Positions 54,320-62,555 of a stretch of 64,000 bases of DNA are shown one piece after another; position 1 is the first letter of the stretch; every line of letters begins with the position of its first letter. The notes under the pieces were generated by a model. That model did not search any database. It was not told the origin of the DNA and saw nothing but the letters and a program-made list of their open reading frames with translations. Position numbers and translations under genes: made by a program. Source of the stretch: Deltaproteobacteria bacterium (GTDB lineage: Bacteria > Desulfobacterota > Syntrophia > Syntrophales > UBA8958); NCBI GenBank assembly GCA_029553375.1, contig JAKPCH010000039.1:1-64000 (forward strand), given 5' to 3'.

Positions 54320-54328
54320 CCCTTCCCC

Positions 54329-55234
54329 TCACCGCCCCCGGCCCCTCAGCTCCGCGTAGAGGCCCTCGTTGACCGGCGTCGGTACGCCGTGACGCCTCCC
54401 GAGGTCGATCACCTTGCCGGCGAACATCTCCACCTCCGTCCTGCGTCCCGCCTCCACGTCCTGGAGCATGGAGGTCTTCCCGTCGGCGTCGAGGCGTCCC
54501 AGGACCCGGTACCACTGATCGATGTCGTCCTCGGAGAGATGGACGCCGACGGCCCCCGCCACGGCCATGACCTCCCTCATGGCCGCCTCCATGAGGGACC
54601 GCGCCCGGGGGGAGGTCCTCATGACGCCGTAGTTCGCCCCCAGGACCGCCGAGACCTGGTTGACCCCCACGTTGACCATGAATTTGAACCAGAGGGTGCG
54701 GATCATGTCGGGAGGCACGGCGTGGGGGATGCCTGCCCTCTCGAAGAGCCCGTGGAGAAGCTCCACGCGCCGGGTCATGGTAGGGTTCTTCGCCTCGCCG
54801 AAATAGACCGTCCCCGGGGTCGTGTAGCGCACGGCATTGCCCTCGCGGACGGCGTCGATGCCGAGGTTGACGGCGTAGACGACCCTTTCCATGCCGTAGA
54901 CGGACCCGATCAGCTCCTCGGAGTCGATGCCGTTCATGAGGGACATGATCGTCGTCCCGGGACCGACGGCCTGCGCCATGTCGGAGACGGCCCGTTTCAG
55001 GTCGTAATACTTGACGGCGACGATGAGGAGATCAGAGGGAGACGCCCCCTCGGGGGGCACGACGGGGATGAGGTATCGCTTCCCGTTGACCGCGACCCCT
55101 TCCCTCCGCAGCCGCTCGCCCCGCTCCCCCGCGGCGATGAAGAAAAGCCGCTCCAGGGGCGGGTCCATCTCGAGGAACATGGCCCCGTAGGCCGCCCCCA
55201 AGGCCCCGGCCCCGATGATACCGATACTTTCCAT
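54329..55234 (-). CDS. Ketopantoate reductase (PanE/ApbA) family protein
   Basis: A 301-residue NADPH-dependent reductase. The Rossmann motif is IGIIGAGALGAAYGAMF; the hinge and catalytic region shows IVAVKYYDL, SLMNGID, and the catalytic Lys in LWFKFMVNVGVNQVSA with the final DIDQW and EVEMFAGKVIDLG segments. The family default is 2-dehydropantoate to pantoate (coenzyme A route), though many paralogues act on other keto acids. I chose ATG 55234; an ATG three codons earlier is possible. Confidence 0.85.
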   Translation of the reverse strand: MESIGIIGAGALGAAYGAMFLEMDPPLERLFFIAAGERGERLRREGVAVNGKRYLIPVVPPEGASPSDLLIVAVKYYDLKRAVSDMAQAVGPGTTIMSLMNGIDSEELIGSVYGMERVVYAVNLGIDAVREGNAVRYTTPGTVYFGEAKNPTMTRRVELLHGLFERAGIPHAVPPDMIRTLWFKFMVNVGVNQVSAVLGANYGVMRTSPRARSLMEAAMREVMAVAGAVGVHLSEDDIDQWYRVLGRLDADGKTSMLQDVEAGRRTEVEMFAGKVIDLGRRHGVPTPVNEGLYAELRGRGR

Positions 55235-55383
55235 GCCCTTCATCCCGTCTTTGCGGCGAAAACAGCCCTTGCGACCCGGCGCAGGATAGTATCCCCCCCG
55301 GGGGGGGAAAGTAAAGACAAATTCGGGGATACCACCCATACTTATACCCCGGCCGGTCGTTCTTGACGTTGTCCCTCGCCGGG

Positions 55384-56196
55384 TCAAGCCAAATTGACGG
55401 GGGCCTTCTCTCCCTCGTCCGCTCCCTCTTCGACCCACCCCATGGCGTCGAGGAGGCCCGCCGCGGCCCGGCGGAGGCCGACGAGGGCGTTGGCCAGGTC
55501 CGTGCGGTCGTCCTCCGTCCAGTCCCCCCAGGGGAGATCCCTCAGGGTACCCGTCATCTCATCCACCTTCATGATGAGGACCCGCTCGGGGCCGGGGCGC
55601 GGGGGCCGCGCCTGGGGGCGACCCTGGGCGGCGGCACTTTTCATGTAGCGCTCGAACTTGCGGCGCATGGCCTCTTCCGATCTCAGGCGGGCGATGGACA
55701 ACAGGAGGCCCTTGGGTATTTCGGGGTTGGTGCGGCAGGCGTTGCGGATATCCTCGGGGAGGCGGTTGAGAGAGAGGGTCCGGGAGATGACCGCCTGGCT
55801 CTTCCCCAGGGCGTCGGCCAGCTGGTTCTGGCTGAATTTGTAATCCCTCATGAGGGCGTCCATCTGCTCCGCCTCGTCGATGGGGAGGAGGTCCTCCCGC
55901 TGGAGGTTCTCCACGAAGGCCTGGAGTCGCGCGTCCCCCTCCGTGTAGGTGCCGTAGATCTCCGTCAGACCCGCCTGGGCCGCCGCCCGGCAGCGGCGAT
56001 GACCGGAGACGATGACGAGGTTGCCCTCCTCGTCCCGGCGGAACTGGATGGGGACCAGGACACCCCAGCGGGCGATGGAGACCGCCAGCTCGTTGATGGC
56101 CATGGGATCCATGTAGACGCGGGCCTGGTGGGGGTCGGGCTTAAGATCGGCGATCTTGAGACGATAGAGACGCCCCTTGACGTATGTCGTGGTCAT
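55384..56196 (-). CDS. Solitary ParB/Spo0J-like DNA-binding protein
   Basis: A 270-residue protein with the ParB N-terminal domain (KIADLKPDPHQARVYMD, IVSGHRRCRAAAQAG, and FVENLQREDLLPIDEAEQM) and a helix-turn-helix (FSQNQLADALGKSQAVISRTL). The C-terminal part includes a P/R-rich linker and an acidic helix. No ParA gene and no parS-like 16-bp palindrome is seen nearby, so it may be a regulator or nucleoid-associated ParB relative and not the chromosome-partition protein. ATG 56196 follows GGAGGTTAAT. Confidence 0.87.
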   Translation of the reverse strand: MTTTYVKGRLYRLKIADLKPDPHQARVYMDPMAINELAVSIARWGVLVPIQFRRDEEGNLVIVSGHRRCRAAAQAGLTEIYGTYTEGDARLQAFVENLQREDLLPIDEAEQMDALMRDYKFSQNQLADALGKSQAVISRTLSLNRLPEDIRNACRTNPEIPKGLLLSIARLRSEEAMRRKFERYMKSAAAQGRPQARPPRPGPERVLIMKVDEMTGTLRDLPWGDWTEDDRTDLANALVGLRRAAAGLLDAMGWVEEGADEGEKAPVNLA

Positions 56197-56604
56197 GGTA
56201 GATTAACCTCCAGTGATTTGATGGTTTTAATAATACCATGCCAGCGCGGCACCGCCAAGGGTAAATATGAAAAAAGCCGTTCCTTTGATCCTCACGCCCG
56301 GCCGGCGCCGCGTCCTGACAGGAGGGATGGGAACGAGCCGTCCGCCCCTATCCGACCATGACCGGGCAAGGCCTTTCCCCGGCAGGCTGGTGTCTAATAA
56401 TTATCTCATGTTTTATGAGACAACGGCAATGGGGTCAAAGATAAATTATGCGCGTAGCATAAGGTCTAACCTTGTGATTTCATTCGGAGAAAACCTACGC
56501 TTAGGCAGCGATTGAGGAATTTGTAAGCTATTGATATCATGGAGGATACTCGACAAGAGGGGCGACAGGGGGATGGGCGGTCAAAAAGGCGAATTGTCTT
56601 AGTT
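56197..56604. other. AT-rich hairpin-dense divergent gap
   Basis: About 400 bases between divergent genes. It has several short perfect stem-loops: TCTCAT-GTTTT-ATGAGA (56403-56419), TTATGC-GCGTA-GCATAA (about 56446-56462), AAGGT-CTA-ACCTT (56461-56473) and CCTA-CGCT-TAGG (about 56494-56505). It also contains a family B-like end (56431-56453) and ATTGAGGAAT (56511-56520) shared with family A. No gene is supported. Confidence 0.55.
56431..56453 (+). repeat. Diverged repeat family B end
   Basis: GGGGTCA at 56431 with ATTATGCG at 56446-56453, similar in layout to the two clear copies at 337-360 and 57457-57480. The middle differs, so this may be a worn copy. With the inverted copy at 57457-57480 it brackets the phospholipase-like gene. 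Confidence 0.3.
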
Positions 56605-57462
56605 ATGACTGATATTATTATCAACCGAAGACGGGCCGTCGGGGCCATGGCGGCCGCGGCCGTCGCGGCGGTCCTCATCCTCACGGCGGGCGGTGCCTGG
56701 GCCTGGTCGTCCCGGACCCATGCCTTCATCGCCGAGCGAGCCGGCGTCCGTCACCCCTGGTACGTCAACTTCCCCGACCTGATCCGCCGGGAGAACCTCC
56801 CCCTCCTCGCCCCCCTCCACCACCACAACGCCGCCCCGAAGACGGTCGTGACGAGGGAATACGTCGACCGTTTCCGCGTCGAGGAGCGGGACCTCGTGGA
56901 CCCGGCGGCGGGGGGAGTCGTCCTGCGCGTCCCCGTACCCCACCCCGCGGGTGTCCTGTACCGGAAGATCGTGGATCTCTACGAGGCCGCGCAGGGAAAA
57001 ACGGGCTGGGAGTTCGACTATTACCTCTTCTGTATCGCCCACTATATCGGCGACCTCTCCCAACCCCTCCACAACTGCCCCTACGGTGACAAGGCCGCCG
57101 CCGACGGGAGGGTCTACCCCGAGATGGGCCGCTGGGCCCGGGAGATGCACGGGGAGTTCGACGGGGCCCTCGACCCCTACCTCCCCCTGGACGACGAGGG
57201 GGAAGGTCTGTTCCGCTCGTTTCTCAGGCGGGTCGTCATCCTCTCCGTCGACGACCTCAAGGAGGAGATCGCCCGGGTCGCCAACGACGCCATCGCCCTG
57301 GCCGCGACCTGCCACGGGGAGGGGAGGATCATGACGAAGAGGGAGGCCCTGCACCAGGCGGCCGCCTCCGTTTCCCTCCTCCGGGCCGTCCTCGCGTCCC
57401 TGAGCCGACCCGCCACCCCCCTGCCCGACAGACCGCCCGTGGGTCTCAGGGAAAAACGCTAA
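56605..57462 (+). CDS. Exported zinc-dependent phospholipase C / S1-P1 nuclease-like protein
   Basis: A 285-residue exported protein. The signal peptide ends AWA-WSS, leaving an N-terminal Trp, which in this fold binds zinc. Further ligands are seen in RTHAFIAERA, LHHHNAA, and IAHYIGDLSQPLHN, which matches the HxxxD..QPLH motif of phospholipase C and S1/P1 nucleases. The enzyme would cut phosphodiesters in the periplasm or outside. ATG 56605 was chosen for the signal peptide though its ribosome-binding site is weak. It converges with the small gene at 57466-57729, three bases apart. Confidence 0.85.
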   Translation: MTDIIINRRRAVGAMAAAAVAAVLILTAGGAWAWSSRTHAFIAERAGVRHPWYVNFPDLIRRENLPLLAPLHHHNAAPKTVVTREYVDRFRVEERDLVDPAAGGVVLRVPVPHPAGVLYRKIVDLYEAAQGKTGWEFDYYLFCIAHYIGDLSQPLHNCPYGDKAAADGRVYPEMGRWAREMHGEFDGALDPYLPLDDEGEGLFRSFLRRVVILSVDDLKEEIARVANDAIALAATCHGEGRIMTKREALHQAAASVSLLRAVLASLSRPATPLPDRPPVGLREKR

Positions 57463-57480
57463 TTTTCAAGACCTGACCCC
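57457..57480 (-). repeat. Repeat family B, copy 2
   Basis: On the minus strand GGGGTCAGGTCTTGAAAATT is followed by AGCG, the same layout as 337-360. It covers the last codons of the small protein gene below and the stop region of the phospholipase-like gene, so part of the similarity could be chance. Confidence 0.4.
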
Positions 57481-57729
57481 GAGGAGGAAGGGGTAGTGGA
57501 GGTCGCAGGGGATGCCCATGCGCAGCCAGGCGTTGCGCTCGTCGAGGACGGCGTTCATGAGGTCGCGGATCAGGGCGCTCCCGCCCCCGGGAACGGCGAT
57601 CTCCTCGTAAACGCTCAGGGTCTCGACGACGAGGGGCGCCTCCCGGCCCGTCTCGTCCCGGTAGAAGAGGCGGGCCTCCTCCTCCGTGTCGGCGGCGATG
57701 ATCCAAGCTCCGATCTTGAAGACCTCCAA
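57466..57729 (-). CDS. Small protein of unknown function
   Basis: An 87-residue protein starting at TTG 57729, decided by a strong CAGGAGGTG eight bases upstream. The N-terminal section (VFKIGAWIIAADTEEEARLFYRD) looks like a strand followed by a helix, and the rest has IRDLMNAVLDERNAWLRMG. No signal peptide or membrane segment. I do not recognise the family. It is convergent with the phospholipase-like gene and follows the lipoprotein gene on the other side. Its 3' end lies within a repeat-like sequence (57457-57480). Confidence 0.6.
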   Translation of the reverse strand: MEVFKIGAWIIAADTEEEARLFYRDETGREAPLVVETLSVYEEIAVPGGGSALIRDLMNAVLDERNAWLRMGIPCDLHYPFLLGVRS

Positions 57730-57816
57730 AGGGCACCTCCTGCGGACAGGCAATTGCCGATGCCTTCCGGGCGGACACGCCCGGCGTCGCCCGGGGGGCG
57801 GGATGAACGGCCGCCC

Positions 57817-58449
57817 CTAATCCCGGGGGATCCTCTTCTCCACGGCCCGGCCCGTGTCCCGGCCGAACTCCGTCATGAGGGCGGCGATGAGGCCGTCCAT
57901 GAGGGACCGCAGGTCCCGGCCCGGCCCCGAGGAGACGGCCTCGCCGTACCAGACGACCCCGTCCCTCCTCCCTTCCCTCGCGGCCGCCGCCTCCAGGAGG
58001 ATCAGACGCAGCCAGCGGTCGTATTCCGTGCGGACGACGGGGACGTAGTTTAAAAGGGGCGAAGGCGGGACATAGGCCTCCCCCTCCGTCCCCGTCCGGG
58101 GCGCCGTCAGGGGGAGACCGTCGATCCACGTCAGGCCCTGGCCGACGCCGTAGGAGAACCGCAGGGCGAACCGGGCCCCGCCGAGATCCGCGAGGAGATA
58201 CCCCTTCCTCTTGAGGGCCTCCCCGAGCTTGCCGGCGATCTCCCGGTCGAAGAGGGGGTTCTGGGCCCCCTCGTTGGGGAGGACGCAGATAGGGACGCCG
58301 GCCGTGAGGGCGCCCGCCCGGGCGGCGTCGGCAAAACCGTTGACCTGGACGTAACGGGCGGGGGTGCAGGCCGCCAGGATCGCCATGACTCCCATAACCA
58401 AGACGACGGCGAGGGTCTTTTTCACGGCTCCCATCTCCACGGCCGCCAT
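57817..58449 (-). CDS. Lipoprotein of unknown function
   Basis: A 210-residue lipoprotein. The signal peptide ends with the lipobox LAAC, so the mature protein is anchored by a lipidated Cys, most likely in the outer membrane. The mature part alternates strands and helices (PICVLPNEGAQNPLFDREIA, YLLADLGGARFALRFSYG) and loosely resembles DUF4136-type lipoproteins. I chose ATG 58449; an ATG five codons on fits as well. It is divergent from the UPF0182 gene. Confidence 0.75.
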   Translation of the reverse strand: MAAVEMGAVKKTLAVVLVMGVMAILAACTPARYVQVNGFADAARAGALTAGVPICVLPNEGAQNPLFDREIAGKLGEALKRKGYLLADLGGARFALRFSYGVGQGLTWIDGLPLTAPRTGTEGEAYVPPSPLLNYVPVVRTEYDRWLRLILLEAAAAREGRRDGVVWYGEAVSSGPGRDLRSLMDGLIAALMTEFGRDTGRAVEKRIPRD

Positions 58450-58558
58450 TATCCGACGGCCCCGGGACCTTTGCAAGACCTTTTCCCGCCCGCCGCCGCC
58501 TTGACACCCCGGCGACGTTACCCTATAGTCGGGCAAAACCCCTGCCCAGGAGAAGGCC

Positions 58559-61273
58559 ATGCCCCCCATCCCCCACATCAGGCTCCCCGACCGGATTCCC
58601 CGAGGCTTGATCGTCCTGGTCGTCCTCCTCTTGGCCCTCGGCGCCTCCTGGCAGGCCGTCGGTCTCGTCACCGACTGGCTCTGGTACCAAGAGACGGGGT
58701 ACGAACAGGTCTTCACCGTCACCCTGACGGCCAAGGCCCTCGCCGCTGCCCTCTTCGGCCTCCCCTACTTCCTCTTCCTCTTCCTCAACCTGATCCTCGC
58801 CGACCGCCTGGCCCCCCGCTTCCGCCTGACGGGGGTCGGAGGCACCATCGAACTCATACCCCGCCAGGGGCCCCTGAGGGCCGTCATCGCCGCCTTTTCC
58901 CTCGCCCTGGGCGTCATGGCCGCCGCGGCGGGCGCGAAGGAGTGGGAAGGCCTCCTCCTTTTCGTCAACGGCCTCCCCTTCGGGAAGACGGACCCCCTCT
59001 TCGGTAAGGACATCTCCTTCTACGTCTTTTCCCTCCCCCTGCTCCAGCGCCTCTTCTCCTGGTTCCTCGGTCTCAATCTCCTCACCCTGGCGTCCGTGGC
59101 GGCCCTCTACGCCGTCCGGGGGGCCCTCGTCGCCCGCCCGAACCTCTTCACCGTCGCCCCCCCGGCGAGGCGCCACCTCCTGATCCTCCTTTCCCTCCTG
59201 TTCTTCTGGGGGGTCTTCGGGTCCTGGCTATCCCTCAACGAGCTCCTCTTCACGAAACGGGGCGTCGTCTTCGGTCCCGGCTACACGGACGTCACGACCC
59301 AGGTGTGGGTGATAAAGGTCCTCATGGGCCTCAATTTCCTGGCGGGGGCGGCCTTGGTGGCCTACGCCTTCACGGGCAAATCCGTCCTGCCCCTGGCGGC
59401 CGTCGGTGTCCTGGCGGCCTTCTACGTCCTGGGACGGGGGGTCTATCCCTACGCCGTCCAGCGCTTCCAGGTCGTCCCCAACGAAATAGTCCGGGAGCGG
59501 CCCTACCTGGAGTGGAACATCAAGTACACGCGCCTGGCCTATCAGCTCGACAACATCGAGGAGCGGGACTTCCCCGCCGAAGAGAACCTAACGCGGGAGG
59601 ACCTCCGGAAAAACGACCTGACGATCAAGAACATCCGCCTCTGGAACGACGCCCCCCTCCTGAAGACCTACGGCCAGCTCCAGGAGATAAGGACCTATTA
59701 CAAATTCCTCGACGTGGACAACGACCGCTACGAGATCGACGGGGAGTACCGGCAGGTGATGATCTCCCCCCGGGAACTCCACTACCCCTCGTTGCCCTCC
59801 CGGACCTTCGTCAACGAGCGCCTGACATACACCCACGGCTACGGCGTCGTGGTGGGCCCCGTGAACCGCGTCACCGCCGAGGGTCTGCCGGAGTTCTTCA
59901 TCCGCGACATCCCCCCCGTCTCCACCCGGGGTCTGAAGGTGACGAGGCCCGAGATCTACTACGGCGAGACCTCCAACGACTACGTCTTCGTCCGCACAAA
60001 GGCCCCCGAGTTCGACTACCCCGTGGGGGACAAGAACGTCTATTCCCGCTACGAGGGCAAGGGCGGCGTGCCTCTGTCCTTCTTCAGGAAGATCCTCTTC
60101 GCCGCCCGCTTCGGGTCCCTGACGATCCTTCTGGCCAACGAGATCACCGACGAGAGCCGGATCATGTACTACCGGACCGTCCGGGAGAGGGTGGCCAAGA
60201 TCGCTCCCTTCGCCCGCCTCGAGAAGGACCCCTACCTCGTCATCACCCCCGAGGGGCGCCTGGTGTGGTTCGTCGACGCCTACACGGTGACGGACCGCTT
60301 CCCATACTCCGAACCCGTCAAGGGGGTGGGCAACTACATCCGCAACTCCCTCAAGGCCATCGTGGACGCCTACGACGGGACCGTCAAGATCTACGTCAGC
60401 GATCCTGGCGACCCTATCATCAAGACCTACCAGCGGATCTTCCCGGGGGTCTTCCTGCCCCTGGACAAAATGCCCCCGGAGCTGCAGCGGCATATCCGCT
60501 ACCCCGGGGGCATGCTGGGGATCCAGGCCCACATGTACCGGGCCTACCACATGCGGGACCCCCAGGTCTTCTACAACAAGGAGGACCTGTGGGCCATACC
60601 GGGGAAGCCGGGACGCGGCGGCGAGGAGGAGATGGACCCCTACTACACCGTCATGAAACTCCCCGGGGAGAAACGGGAGGAGTTCCTCATGCTGGTCCCC
60701 TTCACACCCAGCAGGAAGGACAACATGGCGGCATGGATGGCGGCGCGGTGCGACATGCCCCACTACGGCCAGATCATCGCCTACCAGTTCCCCAAACAGA
60801 AACTCATCTACGGGCCGCGCCAGATCGACGCCCGCATCGACCAGGACGCGGAGATCTCCAAACAGCTCTCCCTCTGGAACCAACGGGGCTCCCAGGCCCT
60901 CCGGGGCAACCTCCTGGCCATCCCCATCGAACGGTCCATCCTCTACGTCCAACCCCTCTACCTGGCGGCGGAGAAGGGACAGCTCCCGGAGCTCAAGAGG
61001 GTCATCGTCGCCTTCGGCAACACCATCGCCATGGAGGAGACCCTCGAGCTCTGTCTCCAGCGGATCTTCGGGGGCGAGCTGATCCGAGACGGTGCGGCGA
61101 GGGCGGAGGCGCCTCCGACGCCCCGGGAGAAGGGTGAGAGGGAGCTGGCCCTCGAGGCCCTCAAACACTACCGGAAGGCCCTGGAGCACTTGAAACAGGG
61201 CGACTGGGCGTCCTACGGCGAGGAGATGAGAAAACTGGGCGAGGCCCTGCGGGCCGTGGAGGCGAAACGGTAG
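58559..61273 (+). CDS. UPF0182 family membrane protein
   Basis: A 904-residue protein of the UPF0182 family. The first 300 residues hold about seven transmembrane helices. The large remaining part is soluble and probably periplasmic, with family motifs EWNIKYTRLAYQLDNI, EIYYGETSNDYVFV, IRNSLKAIVDAYDGTVKIY and AHMYRAYHMRDPQVFYN. The C-terminal 80 residues are charged and helical, with ALEHLKQGDW in the final section. ATG 58559 follows CAGGAGAAG. The biological role of the family is not known. It stands as a single gene between divergent and convergent neighbours. Confidence 0.92.
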   Translation: MPPIPHIRLPDRIPRGLIVLVVLLLALGASWQAVGLVTDWLWYQETGYEQVFTVTLTAKALAAALFGLPYFLFLFLNLILADRLAPRFRLTGVGGTIELIPRQGPLRAVIAAFSLALGVMAAAAGAKEWEGLLLFVNGLPFGKTDPLFGKDISFYVFSLPLLQRLFSWFLGLNLLTLASVAALYAVRGALVARPNLFTVAPPARRHLLILLSLLFFWGVFGSWLSLNELLFTKRGVVFGPGYTDVTTQVWVIKVLMGLNFLAGAALVAYAFTGKSVLPLAAVGVLAAFYVLGRGVYPYAVQRFQVVPNEIVRERPYLEWNIKYTRLAYQLDNIEERDFPAEENLTREDLRKNDLTIKNIRLWNDAPLLKTYGQLQEIRTYYKFLDVDNDRYEIDGEYRQVMISPRELHYPSLPSRTFVNERLTYTHGYGVVVGPVNRVTAEGLPEFFIRDIPPVSTRGLKVTRPEIYYGETSNDYVFVRTKAPEFDYPVGDKNVYSRYEGKGGVPLSFFRKILFAARFGSLTILLANEITDESRIMYYRTVRERVAKIAPFARLEKDPYLVITPEGRLVWFVDAYTVTDRFPYSEPVKGVGNYIRNSLKAIVDAYDGTVKIYVSDPGDPIIKTYQRIFPGVFLPLDKMPPELQRHIRYPGGMLGIQAHMYRAYHMRDPQVFYNKEDLWAIPGKPGRGGEEEMDPYYTVMKLPGEKREEFLMLVPFTPSRKDNMAAWMAARCDMPHYGQIIAYQFPKQKLIYGPRQIDARIDQDAEISKQLSLWNQRGSQALRGNLLAIPIERSILYVQPLYLAAEKGQLPELKRVIVAFGNTIAMEETLELCLQRIFGGELIRDGAARAEAPPTPREKGERELALEALKHYRKALEHLKQGDWASYGEEMRKLGEALRAVEAKR

Positions 61274-61289
61274 GGGAAGGGACCCGGGG

Positions 61290-62471
61290 CTACGGTGCGC
61301 CCGCCGGTTCGTCCCCCCGCCGTCGCCCGCCGTAGAGGTCGTACTCCAAAAGGCGGCACGGAAGGGGTCCGTTGTAGAAGGTGAGGCGCCTCTTCGTCCG
61401 CAGGCCCACCTTCTTCGCCAGCTCCAGGTTCCCCGTGAAGATGTAGCCCCGGTAGCCCGGGCAGCGCCTCTTGAAGAAGTCCCCGATCTCGCCGTAGAGG
61501 CCGGCGAGTCTCCGGATATCACCCATCCGCTCGCCGTAGGCGGGGTTGAGGACCACGATCCCTCCCCCCTCGGGCACGGGGGTCTTTCGGAAATCGCAGC
61601 AGCTAAAGGAGATGACCCTCTCGACGCCGGCCCGGGCGGCGTTCTCCCGGGCCGCCCGGACGGCCTCGGGACGGATGTCCGTGGCCACTATGAGACCCGG
61701 GGCCCTCGGGCGGGACACCGCGGCTGCGGACCTCCTGAGGGCTTCGAGCCTGCCCTCGTCGAAACCCCGCAGGTGTCGGAACCCGAAGTCCGTCCGCGTC
61801 AGGCCCGGCGCCCGGCCGAGGGCGATGAGGGCCCCCTCGATGGCAATGGTCCCGCTGCCGCACATGGGGTTGACGAGATTACCCTTCCCGTCCCAACCCG
61901 CGGCGAGGAGGACCGCCGCCGCCAGGGTCTCCTGCATGGGCGCCTCGAGGGGGACCTTGCGATAGCCCCGCCGGGAGAGGGGTTCACCCGACGTGTCGAG
62001 ATAGACGAGGCAACGCCGCCCCCTCCAGTGGAGGTGGACGACGACCCCCCTCCTCTCCGGGCCCGCATCGGGCCTCCTGCCGAACCTCCGGGCCAGGCGG
62101 TCCACGATGGCGTCCTTGGCCTTCATGTTGGCATAGCGGGCGTCGCGGATGGTCTCGTTGTCCACCGCCGAGGTGACGGTGAGGTAACCGTCGGGCTCGA
62201 GGACCTCTTCCCAGGGGATCGTCTTCAGGGCGAGGTAGAGCCCCTGGGGGTCGTGGGCCTCGCGGGAGGCCAAGAGGCAGAGGACGCGCTGGGCCGATCT
62301 CAGCGCCAGGTTGAGGCGCATGGCGTCATCGAGGGTCCCTTCCGTCTCCACCGCCGTCTCCGCCGCGGCGGTGACGGGGAGACCCAGGGCCGTGATCTCC
62401 CCCGCCAGGATGGAGGCCGCCCCCCGGGCGCAGGTGACGACGATTACGAACCTGTCCTCCCAGATCCTCAA
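61290..62471 (-). CDS. THUMP-domain RNA N2-guanine methyltransferase-like protein
   Basis: A 393-residue cytoplasmic enzyme. A THUMP-like RNA-binding half (about 1-165, with NLALRSAQRVLCLL) precedes a SAM-methyltransferase half: NLVNPMCGSGTIAIEGA, then ATDIRPEAVRAARENA, and the catalytic NPAYGERM. The family (UPF0020, like RlmL) makes m2G in rRNA or tRNA. The usual NPPY reads NPAY here. I chose TTG 62471 because GGGGAGG sits just before it and the frame beyond would run into the divergent acyltransferase gene. It is convergent with the UPF0182 gene. Confidence 0.85.
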   Translation of the reverse strand: MRIWEDRFVIVVTCARGAASILAGEITALGLPVTAAAETAVETEGTLDDAMRLNLALRSAQRVLCLLASREAHDPQGLYLALKTIPWEEVLEPDGYLTVTSAVDNETIRDARYANMKAKDAIVDRLARRFGRRPDAGPERRGVVVHLHWRGRRCLVYLDTSGEPLSRRGYRKVPLEAPMQETLAAAVLLAAGWDGKGNLVNPMCGSGTIAIEGALIALGRAPGLTRTDFGFRHLRGFDEGRLEALRRSAAAVSRPRAPGLIVATDIRPEAVRAARENAARAGVERVISFSCCDFRKTPVPEGGGIVVLNPAYGERMGDIRRLAGLYGEIGDFFKRRCPGYRGYIFTGNLELAKKVGLRTKRRLTFYNGPLPCRLLEYDLYGGRRRGDEPAGAP

Positions 62472-62555
62472 GGGGCCTCCCCGCGAAACGGGCCTTGCAA
62501 ATCCCCGGGCCTGTGATATGGAGACGCCGAAATACACCCCGATGAAAGGTTCATC

